Below, piece by piece: positions 27,211-40,700 of a DNA stretch of 64,000 nucleotides; the stretch's first letter is position 1, and the number at the start of each line of letters is the position of its first letter. Source of the stretch: Ptiloglossa arizonensis. Its lineage: Eukaryota > Arthropoda > Insecta > Hymenoptera > Colletidae. The notes under the pieces were generated by a model. The model made no database searches. It saw nothing but the letters and a program-made list of their open reading frames with translations, and was not told the DNA's origin. The position numbers were made by a program, and so were the translations under genes. The DNA lies in contig NW_027478518.1 of NCBI RefSeq assembly GCF_051014685.1, forward strand, positions 930,001 through 994,000, given 5' to 3'.

Positions 27211-29760
27211 TTGAAAGTAGAAACTCGCCCGATTGCAACTGGTTGCGTATTTTTTCCCAAGGCCATTCTGGTTAAGCGTTTGAAACAGCAGAATTGCGAA
27301 AAATTTTTTGCCTTCTCAACCATTTCTTGGCTTCAAACTCCCATATCTCGCGAACGGATTGACCAAACCCAAAAATTCCTGTTGCGTCTGAAAGTAGAAA
27401 CTCGCCCGATTACAACGGTATGTGTATTTCTTCCCTAGGCCATTCTGGTTAAGCGTTTGGAGCAGCAGATTTGCGAAAAATTTGTTGCCTTCTCAAACAT
27501 TTCTTGGCTTCAAACTCCCATAACTCGCGAACGGATTGACCTAACCTAAAAATTCCTATTGCATTTGAAAGTAGAAACTCGCCCGATTACAACAGTATGC
27601 GTATTTTTTTCCTAGGCCATTCTGGTTAAGCGTTTGGAGCAGCAGAATTGCGAAAAATTAGTTCTCTTCTCAACCATTTCTTAGCTTCAAACTCCCATAT
27701 CTCGCGAACGGATTGACCTAACCCAAAAATTCCTATTGCATCTGAAAGTAGAAACTCGCCCGATTACAACGGTATGTGTATTCTTTCCCTAGGCCATTCT
27801 GGTTAAGCGTTTGGAGCAGCAGATTTGCGAAAAATTTGTTGCCTTCTCAACCATTTCTTGGCTTCAAACTCCCATATCTCGCGAACGGATTAACCTAACC
27901 CAAAAATTCCTGTTGCGTCTGAAAGTACAAACTCGCCCGATTACAACGGTATGTGTATTTTTTCCCTAGGCCATTCTGGTTAAGCGTTTCGAGCAGCAAA
28001 ATTGCGAAAAATTTTTTGCCTTCTCAACCATTTCTTGGCTTCAAACTCCTATTTCTCGCGAACGGATTGACCTAATCCAAAAATTCCTGTTGTGTCTGAA
28101 AGTAGAAACTCGCCCGATTATAACGGTATGTGTATTTTTTCCCTAGGCCATTCTGGTTAAGCGTTTGGAGCAGCAGATTTGCGAAAAATTTGTTGCCTTC
28201 TCAACCATTTCTTGGCTTCAAACTCACATATCTCGCGAACGGATTGACCTAACCAAAAAATTCCTATTGCGTCTGAAAGTAGAAACTCGCCCGATTACAG
28301 CTGTATGTGTGTTTTTTCCCTAGGCCATTCTGGTTAAGCGTTTGGAGCAGCAGAATTGCGAAAAATTTTTTGCCCTCTCAACCATTTCTTGGCTTCAAAC
28401 TCCCATATCTCGCGAACGGACTGACCTAACCAAAAAATTCCTATTGCATCTGAAAGTAGAAACTCGCCCGATTACAACGGTATGTGTATTTTTTCCCTAG
28501 GCCATTCTGGTTAAGCGTTTGGAGCAGCAGAATTGCGAAAAATTTGTTCTCTTCTCAACCATTTCTTAGCTTCAAACTCCCATATCTCGCGAACGGATTG
28601 ACCTAACCCAAAAATTCCTATTGCATCTGAAAGTAGAAGCTCGCCCGATTACAACGGTATGTGTATTTCTTCCCTAGGCCATTCTGGTTAAGCGTTTGGA
28701 TTAGCAGATTTGCGAAAAATTTGTTGTCTTCTCAACCATTTCTTAGCTTCAAACTCCCATATCTCGCGAACGGATTGACCTAACTCTAAAATTCCTATTG
28801 CATTTGAAAGTAGAAACTCGCCCGATTGCAACTGTTTGCGTATTTTTTCCCTAGGCCATTCTGGTTAAGCGTTTGAAGCAGCAGAATTGCGAAAAATTTT
28901 TTGCCTTCTCAACCATTTCTTGGCTTCAAACTCCCATTTCTCGCGAACGGATTGACCTAACCCAAAAATTCCTGTTGTGTCTGAAAGTAGAAACTCGCCC
29001 GATTATAACGGTATGTGTATTTTTTCCCTAGGCCATTCTGGTTAAGCGTTTGGAGCAGCAGATTTGCGAAAAATTTGTTGCCTTCTCAACCATTTCTTGG
29101 CTTCAAACTCACATATCTCGCGAACGGATTGACCTAACCAAAAAATTCCTATTGCATCTGAAAGTAGAAACTCGCCCGATTACAGCTGTATGCGTGTTTT
29201 TTCCCTAGGCCATTCTGGTTAAGCGTTTGGAGCAGCAGAAGTGCGAAAAATTAGTTCTCTTCTCAACCATTTCTTAGCTTCAAACTCCCATATCTCGCGA
29301 ACGGATTGACCTAACCGAAAAATTCCTATTGCACCTGAAAGTAGAAACTCGCCCGATTACAACGGTATGTGTATTTTTTCCCTAGGCCATTCTGGTTAAG
29401 CGTTTCGAGCAGCAAAATTGCGAAAAATTCTTTGCCTTCTCAACCATTTCTTGGCTTCAAACTCCCATTTCTCGCGAACGGATTGACCTAATCCAAAAAT
29501 TCCTGTTGTGTCTGAAAGTAGAAACTCGCCCGATTATAACGGTATGTGTATTTTTTCCCTAGGCCATTCTGGTTAAGCGTTTGGAGCAGCAGATTTGCGA
29601 AAAATTTGTTGCCTTCTCAACCATTTCTTGGCTTCAAACTCACATATCTCGCGAACGGATTGACCTAACCAAAAAATTCCTATTGCATCTGAAAGTAGAA
29701 ACTCGCCCGATTACAGCTGTATGTGTGTTTTTTCCCTAGGCCATTCTGGTTAAGCGTTTG
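27211..29760 (+). repeat. Mosaic satellite segment
   Basis: Monomers of several classes without a clear tandem unit. 27,205-27,640 shares the private CCTAACCTAAAAATTCC (27,541) with 22,230, 5,311 bp or 30 monomers away. The first GTTTGGATTAGCAG monomer, the hallmark of the 12-mer HOR further right, appears at 28,693. Single-copy oddities include AAAGTACAAACTCG near 27,925 and AATTCTTTGCC near 29,428. No gene is seen. Confidence 0.7.
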
Positions 29761-30375
29761 GAGCAGCAGAATTGCGAAAAATTTTTTGCCCTCTCAACCA
29801 CTTCTTGGCTTCAAACTCACATATCTCGCGAACGGATTGACCTAACCCAAAAATTCCTATTGCATTTGAAAGTAGAAACTCGCCCGATTACAACGGTATG
29901 TGTATTTTATCCCTAGGCCATTCTGGTTAAGCGTTTGGAGCAGCAGAAGTCCGAAAAATTTGTTGTCTTCTCAACCATTTCTTAGCTTCAAACTCCCATA
30001 TCTCGCGAACGGATTGACCTAACCGAAAAATTCCTATTGCACCTGAAAGTAGAAACTCGCCCGATTACAACGGTATGTGTATTTTTCCCCTAGGCCATTC
30101 TGGTTAAGCTATTGGAGCAGCAGAAGTGCGAAAAATTTGTTCTCTTCTCAACCATTTCTTAGCTTCAAACTCTCATATCTCGCGAACGGATTGACCTAAC
30201 CCAAAAGTTCCTATTGCATTTGAAAGTAGAAACTCGCCCGATTACAGCTGTATGTGTGTTTTTTCCCAAGCTGATTCTGGTTAAGCGTTTGGAGCAGCAG
30301 AATTGCGAAATATTTTTTTGCCTTCTCAACCATTTCTTGGCTTCAAACTCCCATATCTCGCGAACGGATTAACCT
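29760..30375 (+). repeat. 0.6-kb segment present three times, copy 1
   Basis: A run of monomers with TTTTATCCCTAGG, GAAGTCCG, GCACCTGAAAG, AAGCTATTGG (30,106), CCCAAGCTGATTCTGG (30,265) and GCGAAATATTTTTTTGCC (30,304). The same ordered run recurs at about 33,120-33,740 (3,364 bp on, 19 monomers) and 43,920-44,540. The CAAGCTG and AAATATTT changes are found only in these three places. Confidence 0.8.
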
Positions 30376-33120
30376 AACCCAAAAATTCCTGTTGCGTCTG
30401 AAAGTAGAAACTCGCCCGATTACAACGGTATGTGTATTTCTTCCCTAGGCCATTCTGGTTAAGCGTTTGGAGCAGCAGAATTGCGAAAAATTTGTTGTCT
30501 TCTCAACCATTTCTTAGCTTCAAAGTCCCATATCTCGCGAACGGATAGACCTAACCCAAAAATTCCTGCTGCGTCTGAAAGTAGAAACTCGCCCGATTAC
30601 AAGGGCATGTGTATTTTATCCCTAGGCCATTCTGGTTAAGCGTTTGGAGCAGCAGAATTGCGAAAAATTTTTTGCCTTCTCAACCATTTGTTGGCTTCAA
30701 ACTCACATATCTCGCGAACGGATTGACCTAACCAAAAAATTCCTATTGCATCTGAAAGTAGAAACTCGCCCGATTACAACGGTATGTGTATTTTTCCCCT
30801 AGGCCATTCTGGTTAAGCTATTGGAGCAGCAGAAGTGCGAAAAATTTTTTCTCTTCTCAACCATTTCTTGGCTTCAAACTCCCATATCTCGCGAACGGAC
30901 TGACCTAACCAAAAAATTCCTATTGCATCTGAAAGTAGAAACTCGCCCGATTACAGCTGTATGTGTGTTTTTTCCCTAGGCCATTCTGGTTAAGCGTTTG
31001 GAGCAGCAGATGTGCGAAAAATTTGTTCTCTTCTCAACCATTTCTTAGCTTCAAACTCCCATATCTCGCGAACGGATTGACCTAACCCAAAAATTCCTAT
31101 TGCATCTGAAAGTAGAAACACGCCCGATTACAGCTGTATGTGTGTTTTTTCCCTAGGCCATTCTGGTTAAGCGTTTGGAGCAGCAGAATTGCGAAAAATT
31201 AGTTCTCTTCTCAAACATTTCTTAGCTTCAAACTCCCATATCTCGCGAACGGATTGACCTAACCCAAAAATTCCTATTGCATCTGAAAGTAGAAACTCGC
31301 CCGATTACAACGGTATGTGTATTTTTTCCCTAGGCCATTCTGGTTAAGCGTTTCGAGCAGCAAAATTGCGAAAAATTTTTTGCCTTCTCAACCATTTCTT
31401 GGCTTCAAACTCCCATTTCTCGCGAACGGATTGACCAAACCCAAAAATTCCTGTTGTGTCTGAAAGTAGAAACTCGCCCGATTGTAACGGTATGTGTATT
31501 TTTTTCCTAGGCCATTCTGGTTAAGCGTTTGGAGCAGCAGATTTGCGAAAAATTTGTTGCCTTCTCAACCATTTCTTGGCTTCAAACTCACATATCTCGC
31601 GAACGGATTGACCTAACCAAAAAATTCCTATTGCATCTGAAAGTAGAAACTCGCCCGATTTTAGCTGTTTGTGTGTTTTTTCCCTAGGCCATTCTGGTTA
31701 AGCGTTTGGGGCAGCAGAATTGCGAAAAATTTGTTCTCTTCTCAACCATTTCTTAGCTTCAAACTCCCATATCTCGCGATCGGATTGATCTAACCCAAAA
31801 ATTCCTATTGCATTTGAAAGTAGAAACTCGCCCGATTACAACGGTATGCGTATTTTTTTCCTAGGCCATTCTGGTTAAGCGTTTGGAGCAGCAGAATTGC
31901 GAAAAATTTGTTCTCTTCTCAACCATTTCTTAGCTTCAAACTCCCATATCTCGCGAACGGATTGACCTAACCCAAAAATTCCTGTTGTGTCTGAAAGTAG
32001 AAACTCGCCCGATTGTAACGGTATGTGTATTTTTTTCCTAGGGCATTCTGGTTAAGCGTTTGGAGCAGCAGAATTGCGAAAAATTAGTTCTCTTCTCAAC
32101 CATTTCTTAGCTTCAAACTCCCATATCTCGCGAACGGATTGACCTGACCCAAAAATTCCTATTGCATCTGAAAGTAGAAACTCGCCCGATTACAACGGTA
32201 TGTGTATTTTTTCCCTAGGCCATTCTGGTTAAGCGTTTCGGGCAGCAAAATTGCGAAAAATTTTTTGCCTTCTCAACCATTTCTTGGCTTCAAACTCCCA
32301 TTTCTCGCGAACGGATTGACCTAACCCAAAAATTCCTGTTGTGTCTGAAAGTAGAAACTCGCCCGATTGTAACGGTATGTGTATTTTTTTCCTAGGCCAT
32401 TCTGGTTAAGCGTTTGGAGCAGCAGATTTGCGAAAAATTTGTTGCCTTCTCAACCATTTCTTGGCTTCAAACTCACATATCTCGCGAACGGATTGACCTA
32501 ACCAAAAAATTCCTATTGCATCTGAAAGTAGAAACTCGCCCGATTACAGCTGTATGTGTGTTTTTTCCCTAGGCCATTCTGGTTAAGCGTTTGGAGCAGC
32601 AGAATTGCGAAAAATTTTTTGCCCTCTCAACCATTTCTTGGCTTCAAACTCCCATATCTCGCGAACGGACTGACCTAACCAAAAAATTCCTATTGCATCT
32701 GAAAGTAGAAACTCGCCCGATTACAACGGTATGTGTATTTCTTCCCTAGGCCATTCTGGTTAAGCGTTTGGATTAGCAGATTTGCGAAAAATTTGTTGTC
32801 TTCTCAACCATTTCTTAGCTTCAAACTCCCATATCTCGCGAACGGATTGACCTAACTCAAAAATTCCTATTGCATTTGAAAGTAGAAACTCGCCCGATTG
32901 CAACTGTTTGCGTATTTTTTCCCTAGGCCATTCTGGTTAAGCGTTTGAAGCAGCAGAATTGCGAAAAATTTTTTGCCTTCTCAACCATTTCTTGGCTTCA
33001 AACTCCCATTTCTCGCGAACGGATTGACCTAACCAAAAAATTCCTATTGCATCTGAAAGTAGAAACTCGCCCGATTACAGCTGTATGTGTGTTTTTTACC
33101 TAGGCCATTCTGGTTAAGCG
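30376..33120 (+). repeat. Mosaic satellite segment between triplicated copies 1 and 2
   Basis: Mixed monomers that introduce classes later used by the 12-mer HOR: ATTTTAGCTG (about 31,659), TTTGGGGCAGC (31,706), CCTGACCC (32,144) and CTAGGGCATTC (32,038). It also carries private variants such as CGCGATCGG (31,777). No tandem higher-order period was clear by eye. Confidence 0.65.
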
Positions 33121-33740
33121 TTTGGAGCAGCAGAATTGCGAAAAATTTTTTGCCCTCTCAACCATTTCTTGGCTTCAAACTCACATATCTCGCGAACGGA
33201 TTGACCTAACCCAAAAATTCCTATTGCATTTGAAAGTAGAAACTCGCCCGATTACAACGGTATGTGTATTTTATCCCTAGGCCATTCTGGTTAAGCGTTT
33301 GGAGCAGCAGAAGTCCGAAAAATTTGTTGTCTTCTCAACCATTTCTTAGCTTCAAACTCCCATATCTCGCGAACGGATTGACCTAACCGAAAAATTCCTA
33401 TTGCACCTGAAAGTAGAAACTCGCCCGATTACAACGGTATGTGTATTTTTCCCCTAGGCCATTCTGGTTAAGCTATTGGAGCAGCAGAATTGCGAAAAAT
33501 TTGTTCTCTTCTCAACCATTTCTTAGCTTCAAACTCTCATATCTCGCGAAAGGATTGACCTAACCCAAAAATTCCTATTGCATTTGAAAGTAGAAACTCG
33601 CCCGATTACAGCTGTATGTGTGTTTTTTCCCAAGCTGATTCTGGTTAAGCGTTTGGAGCAGCAGAATTGCGAAATATTTTTTTGCCTTCTCAACCATTTC
33701 TTGGCTTCAAACTCCCATATCTCGCGAACGGATTAACCTA
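33120..33740 (+). repeat. 0.6-kb segment present three times, copy 2
   Basis: The same ordered monomers as 29,760-30,375, with AAGCTATTGG at 33,470, CCCAAGCTGATTC at 33,629 and GAAATATTTTTTTGCC near 33,671. A private change is CGCGAAAGG near 33,546. Downstream, homology changes class inside a monomer near 33,745. Confidence 0.8.
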
Positions 33741-34780
33741 ACCAAAAAATTCCTATTGCATCTGAAAGTAGTAACTCGCCCGATTACAGCTGTATGTGTG
33801 TTTTTTCCCTAGGCCATTCTGGTTAAGCGTTTGGAGCAGCAGAATTGCGAAAAATTAGTTCTCTTCTCAAACATTTCTTAGCTTCAAACTCCCATATCTC
33901 GCGAACGGATTGACCTAACCCAAAAATTCCTATTGCATCTGAAAGTAGAAACTCGCCCGATTACAACGGTATGTGTATTTTTTCCCTAGGCCATTCTGGT
34001 TAAGCGTTTCGAGCAGCAAAATTGCGAAAAATTTTTTGCCTTCTCAACCATTTCTTGGCTTCAAACTCCCATTTCTCGCGAACGGATTGACCTAACCCAA
34101 AAATTCCTGTTGTGTCTGAAAGTAGAAACTCGCCCGATTGTAACGGTATGTGTATTTTTTTCCTAGGCCATTCTGGTTAAGCGTTTGGAGCAGCAGATTT
34201 GCGAAAAATTTGTTGCCTTCTCAACCATTTCTTGGCTTCAAACTCACATATCTCGCGAACGGATTGACCTAACCAAAAAATTCCTATTGCATCTGAAAGT
34301 AGAAACTCGCCCGATTTTAGCTGTATGTGTGTTTTTTCCCTAGGCCATTCTGGTTAAGCGTTTGGGGCAGCAGAATTGCGAAAAATTTGTTCTCTTCTCA
34401 ACCATTTCTTAGCTTCAAACTCCCATATCTCGCGAACGGATTGATCTAACCCAAAAATTCCTATTGCATTTGAAAGTAGAAACTCGCCCGATTACAACGG
34501 TATGCGTATTTTTTTCCTAGGCCATTCTGGTTAAGCGTTTGGAGCAGCAGAATTGCGAAAAATTTGTTCTCTTCTCAACCATTTCTTAGCTTCAAACTCC
34601 CATATCTCGCGAACGGATTGACCTAAACCAAAAATTCCTATTGCATCTGAAAGTAGAAGCTCGCCCGATTACAACGGTATGTGTATTTCTTCCCTAGGCC
34701 ATTCTGGTTAAGCGTTTGGATTAGCAGATTTGCGAAAAATTTGTTGTCTTCTCAACCATTTCTTAGCTTCAAACTCCCAT
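33741..34780 (+). repeat. Satellite segment leading into the 12-mer HOR
   Basis: About six monomers closely related to 31,140-31,900: ATTAGTTCTC with CTCAAACATTT, TTTCGAGCAGC, ATTTTAGCTG at about 34,313, GGGGCAGC and a GATCTAACCC monomer. The GTTTGGATTAGCAG monomer at 34,713 then begins the regular 12-mer family. Confidence 0.65.
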
Positions 34781-37700
34781 ATCTCGCGAACGGATTGACC
34801 TGACCCAAAAATTCCTATTGCATCTGAAAGTAGAAACTCGCCCGATTACAACGGTATGTGTATTTTTTCCCTAGGCCATTCTGGTTAAGCGTTTCGAGCT
34901 GCAAAATTGCGAAAAATTTTTTGCCTTCTCAACCATTTCTTGGCTTCAAACTCCCATTTCTCGCGAACGGATTGACCTAACCCAAAAATTCCTGTTGTGT
35001 CTGAAAGTAGAAACTCGCCCGATTGTAACGGTATGTGAATTTTTTTCCTAGGGCATTCTGGTTAAGCGTTTGGAGCAGCAGAATTGCGAAAAATTAGTTC
35101 TCTTCTCAACCATTTCTTAGCTTCAAACTCCCATATCTCGCGAACGGATTGACCTGACCCAAAAATTCCTATTGCATCTGAAAGTAGAAACTCGCCCGAT
35201 TACAACGGTGTGTGTATTTTTTCCCTAGGCCATTCTGGTTAAGCGTTTCGAGCAGCAAAATTGCGAAAAATTTTTTGCCTTCTCAACCATTTCTTGGCTT
35301 CAAACTCCCATTTCTCGCGAACGGATTGACCTAACCCAAAAATTCCTGTTGTGTCTGAAAGTAGAAACTCGCCCGATTGTAACGGTATGTGTATTTTTTT
35401 TCCTAGGCCATTCTGGTTAAGCGTTTGGAGCAGCAGATTTGCGAAAAATGTGTTGCCTTCTCAACCATTTCTTGGCTTCAAACTCACATATCTCGCGAAC
35501 GGATTGACCTAACCACAAAATTCCTATTGCATCTGAAAGTAGAAACTCGCCCGATTTTAGCTGTATGTGTGTTTTTTCCCTAGGCCATTCTGGTTAAGCG
35601 TTTGGGGCAGCAGAATTGCGAAAAATTTGTTTTCTTCTCAACCATTTCTTAGCTTCAAACTCCCATATCTCGCGAACGGATTGACCTAACCCAAAAATTC
35701 CTATTGCATCTGAAAGTAGAAGCTCGCCCGATTACAACGGTATGTGTATTTCTTCCCTAGGCCATTCTGGTTAAGCGTTTGGATTAGCAGATTTGCGAAA
35801 AATTTGTTGTCTTCTCAACCATTTCTTAGCTTCAAACTCCCATATCTCGCGAACGGATTGACCTAACTCAAAAATTCCTATTGCATTTGAAAGTAGAAAC
35901 TCGCCCGATTGCAACTGTTTGCGTACTTTTTCCCTAGGCCATTCTGGTTAAGCGTTTGAAGCAGCAGAATTGCGAAAAATTTTTTGCCTTCTCAACCATT
36001 TCTTGGCTTCAAACTCCCATTTCTCGCGAACGGATTGACCTAACCCAAAAATTCCTATTGCATCTGAAAGTAGAAACTCGCCCGATTACAACGGTATGTG
36101 TATTTTTTCCCTAGGCAATTCTGGTTAAGCGTTTCGAGCAGCAAAATTGCGAAAAATTTTTTGCCTTCTCAACCATTTCTTGGCTTCAAACTCCCATTTC
36201 TCGCGAACGGATTGACCTAACCCAAAAATTCCTGTTGTGTCTGAAAGTAGAAACTCGCCCGATTGTAACGGTATGTGTATTTTTTTCCTAGGCCATTCTG
36301 GTTAAGCGTTTGGAGCAGCAGATTTGCGAAAAATTTGTTGCCTTCTCAACCATTTCTTGGCTTCAAACTCACATATCTCGCGAACGGATTGACCTAACCA
36401 AAAAATTCCTATTGCATCTGAAAGTAGAAACTCGCCCGATTTTAGCTGTATGTGTGTTTTTTCCCTAGGCCATTCTGCTTAAGCGTTTGGGGCAGCAGAA
36501 TTGCGAAAAATTTGTTCTCTTCTCAACCATTTCTTAGCTTCAAACTCCCATATCTCGCGAACGGATTGACCTAAACCAAAAATTCCTATTGCATCTGAAA
36601 GTAGAAGCTCGCCCGATTACAACGGTATGTGTATTTCTTCCCTAGGCCATTCTGGTTAAGCGTTTGGATTAGCAGATTTGCGAAAAATTTGTTGTCTTCT
36701 CAACCATTTCTTAGCTTCAAACTCCCATATCTCGCGAACGGATTGACCTGACCCAAAAATTCCTATTGCATCTGAAAGTAGAAACTCGCCCGATTACAAC
36801 GGTATGTGTATTTTTTCCCTAGGCCATTCTGGTTAAGCGTTTCGAGCAGCAAAATTGCGAAAAATTTTTTGCCTTCTCAACCATTTCTTGGCTTCAAACT
36901 CCCATTTCTCGCGAACGGATTGACCTAACCCAAAAATTCCTGTTGTGTCTGAAAGTAGAAACTCGCCCGATTGTAACGGTATGTGAATTTTTTTCCTAGG
37001 GCATTCTGGTTAAGCGTTTGGAGCAGCAGAATTGCGAAAAATTAGTTCTCTTCTCAACCATTTCTTAGCTTCAAACTCCCATATCTCGCGAACGGATTGA
37101 CCTGACCCAAAAATTCCTATTGCATCTGAAAGTAGAAACTCGCCCGATTACAACGGTGTGTGTATTTTTTCCCTAGGCCATTCTGGTTAAGCGTTTCGTG
37201 CAGCAAAATTGCGAAAAATTTTTTGCCTTCTCAACCATTTCTTGGCTTCAAACTCCCATTTCTCGCGAACGGATTGACCTAACCCAAAAATTCCTGTTGT
37301 GTCTGAAAGTAGAAACTCGCCCGATTGTAACGGTATGTGTATTTTTTTTCCTAGGCCATTCTGGTTAAGCGTTTGGAGCAGCAGATTTGCGAAAAATTTG
37401 TTGCCTTCTCAACCATTTCTTGGCTTCAAACTCACATATCTCGCGAACGGATTGACCTAACCACAAAATTCCTATTGCATCTGAAAGTAGAAACTCGCCC
37501 GATTTTAGCTGTATGTGTGTTTTTTCCCTAGGCCATTCTGGTTAAGCGTTTGGGGCAGCAGAATTGCGAAAAATTTGTTTTCTTCTCAACCATTTCTTAG
37601 CTTCAAACTCCCATATCTCGCGAACGGATTGACCTAACCCAAAAATTCCTATTGCATCTGAAAGTAGAAGCTCGCCCGATTACAACGGTATGTGTATTTC

Positions 37701-40700
37701 TTCCCTAGGCCATTCTGGTTAAGCGTTTGGATTAGCAGATTTGCGAAAAATTTGTTGTCTTCTCAACCATTTCTTAGCTTCAAACTCCCATATCTCGCGA
37801 ACGGATTGACCTAACTCAAAAATTCCTATTGCATTTGAAAGTAGAAACTCGCCCGATTGCAACTGTTTGCGTACTTTTTCCCTAGGCCATTCTGGTTAAG
37901 CGTTTGAAGCAGCAGAATTGCGAAAAATTTTTTGCCTTCTCAACCATTTCTTGGCTTCAAACTCCCATTTCTCGCGAACGGATTGACCTAACCCAAAAAT
38001 TCCTGTTGTGTCTGAAAGTAGAAACTCGCCCGATTATAACGGTATGTGTATTTTTTCCCTAGGCCATTCTGGTTAAGCGTTTGGAGCAGCTGATTTGCGA
38101 AAAATTTGTTGCCTTCTCAACCATTTCTTGGCTTCAAACTCCCTTTTCTCGCGAACGGATTGACCTAACCCAAAAATTCCTGTTGTGTCTGAAAGTAGAA
38201 ACTCGCCCGATTGTAACGGTATGTGTATTTTTTTCCTAGGCCATTCTGGTTAAGCGTTTGGAGCAGCAGATTTGCGAAAAATTTGTTGCCTTCTCAACCA
38301 TTTCTTGGCTTCAAACTCACATATCTCGCGAACGGATTGACCTAACCAAAAAATTCCTATTGCATCTGAAAGTAGAAACTCGCCCGATTTTAGCTGTATG
38401 TGTGTTTTTTCCCTAGGCCATTCTGGTTAAGCGTTTGGGGCAGCAGAATTGCGAAAAATTTGTTCTCTTCTCAACCATTTCTTAGCTTCAAACTCCCATA
38501 TCTCGCGAACGGATTGATCTAACCCAAAAATTCCTATTGCATTTGAAAGTAGAAACTCGCCCGATTACAACGGTATGCGTATTTTTTTCCTAGGCCATTC
38601 TGGTTAAGCGTTTGGAGCAGCAGAATTGCGAAAAATTTGTTCTCTTCTCAACCATTTCTTAGCTTCAAACTCCCATATCTCGCGAACGGATTGACCTAAA
38701 CCAAAAATTCCTATTGCATCTGAAAGTAGAAGCTCGCCCGATTACAACGGTATGTGTATTTCTTCCCTAGGCCATTCTGGTTAAGCGTTTGGATTAGCAG
38801 ATTTGCGAAAAATTTGTTGTCTTCTCAACCATTTCTTAGCTTCAAACTCCCATATCTCGCGAACGGATTGACCTGACCCAAAAATTCCTATTGCATCTGA
38901 AAGTAGAAACTCGCCCGATTACAACGGTATGTGTATTTTTTCCCTAGGCCATTCTGGTTAAGCGTTTCGAGCAGCAAAATTGCGAAAAATTTTTTGCCTT
39001 CTCAACCATTTCTTGGCTTCAAACTCCCATTTCTCGCGAACGGATTGACATAACCCAAAAATTCCTGTTGTGTCTGAAAGTAGAAACTCGCCCGATTGTA
39101 ACGGTATGTGAATTTTTTTCCTAGGGCATTCTGGTTAAGCGTTTGGAGCAGCAGAATTGCGAAAAATTAGTTCTCTTCTCAACCATTTCTTAGCTTCAAA
39201 CTCCCATATCTCGCGAACGGATTGACCTGACCCAAAAATTCCTATTGCATCTGAAAGTAGAAACTCGCCCGATTACAACGGTGTGTGTATTTTTTCCCTA
39301 GGCCATTCTGGTTAAGCGTTTCGTGCAGCAAAATTGCGAAAAATTTTTTGCCTTCTCAACCATTTCTTGGCTTCAAACTCCCATTTCTCGCGAACGGATT
39401 GACCTAACCCAAAAATTCCTGTTGTGTCTGAAAGTAGAAACTCGCCCGATTGTAACGGTATGTGTATTTTTTTTCCTAGGCCATTCTGGTTAAGCGTTTG
39501 GAGCAGCAGATTTGCGAAAAATTTGTTGCCTTCTCAACCATTTCTTGGCTTCAAACTCACATATCTCGCGAACGGATTGACCTAACCACAAAATTCCTAT
39601 TGCATCTGAAAGTAGAAACTCGCCCGATTTTAGCTGTATGTGTGTTTTTTCCCTAGGCCATTCTGGTTAAGCGTTTGGGGCAGCAGAATTGCGAAAAATT
39701 TGTTTTCTTCTCAACCATTTCTTAGCTTCAAACTCCCATATCTCGCGAACGGATTGACCTAACCCAAAAATTCCTATTGCATCTGAAAGTAGAAGCTCGC
39801 CCGATTACAACGGTATGTGTATTTCTTCCCTAGGCCATTCTGGTTAAGCGTTTGGATTAGCAGATTTGCGAAAAATTTGTTGTCTTCTCAACCATTTCTT
39901 AGCTTCAAACTCCCATATCTCGCGAACGGATTGACCTAACTCAAAAATTCCTATTGCATTTGAAAGTAGAAACTCGCCCGATTGCAACTGTTTGCGTACT
40001 TTTTCCCTAGGCCATTCTGGTTAAGCGTTTGAAGCAGCAGAATTGCGAAAAATTTTTTGCCTTCTCAACCATTTCTTGGCTTCAAACTCCCATTTCTCGC
40101 GAACGGATTGACCTAACCCAAAAATTCCTGTTGTGTCTGAAAGTAGAAACTCGCCCGATTATAACGGTATGTGTATTTTTTCCCTAGGCCATTCTGGTTA
40201 AGCGTTTGGAGCAGCTGATTTGCGAAAAATTTGTTGCCTTCTCAACCATTTCTTGGCTTCAAACTCCCTTTTCTCGCGAACGGATTGACCTAACCCAAAA
40301 ATTCCTGTTGTGTCTGAAAGTAGAAACTCGCCCGATTGTAACGGTATGTGTATTTTTTTCCTAGGCCATTCTGGTTAAGCGTTTGGAGCAGCAGATTTGC
40401 GAAAAATTTGTTGCCTTCTCAACCATTTCTTGGCTTCAAACTCACATATCTCGCGAACGGATTGACCTAACCAAAAAATTCCTATTGCATCTGAAAGTAG
40501 AAACTCGCCCGATTTTAGCTGTATGTGTGTTTTTTCCCTAGGCCATTCTGGTTAAGCGTTTGGGGCAGCAGAATTGCGAAAAATTTGTTCTCTTCTCAAC
40601 CATTTCTTAGCTTCAAACTCCCATATCTCGCGAACGGATTGATCTAACCCAAAAATTCCTATTGCATTTGAAAGTAGAAACTCGCCCGATTACAACGGTA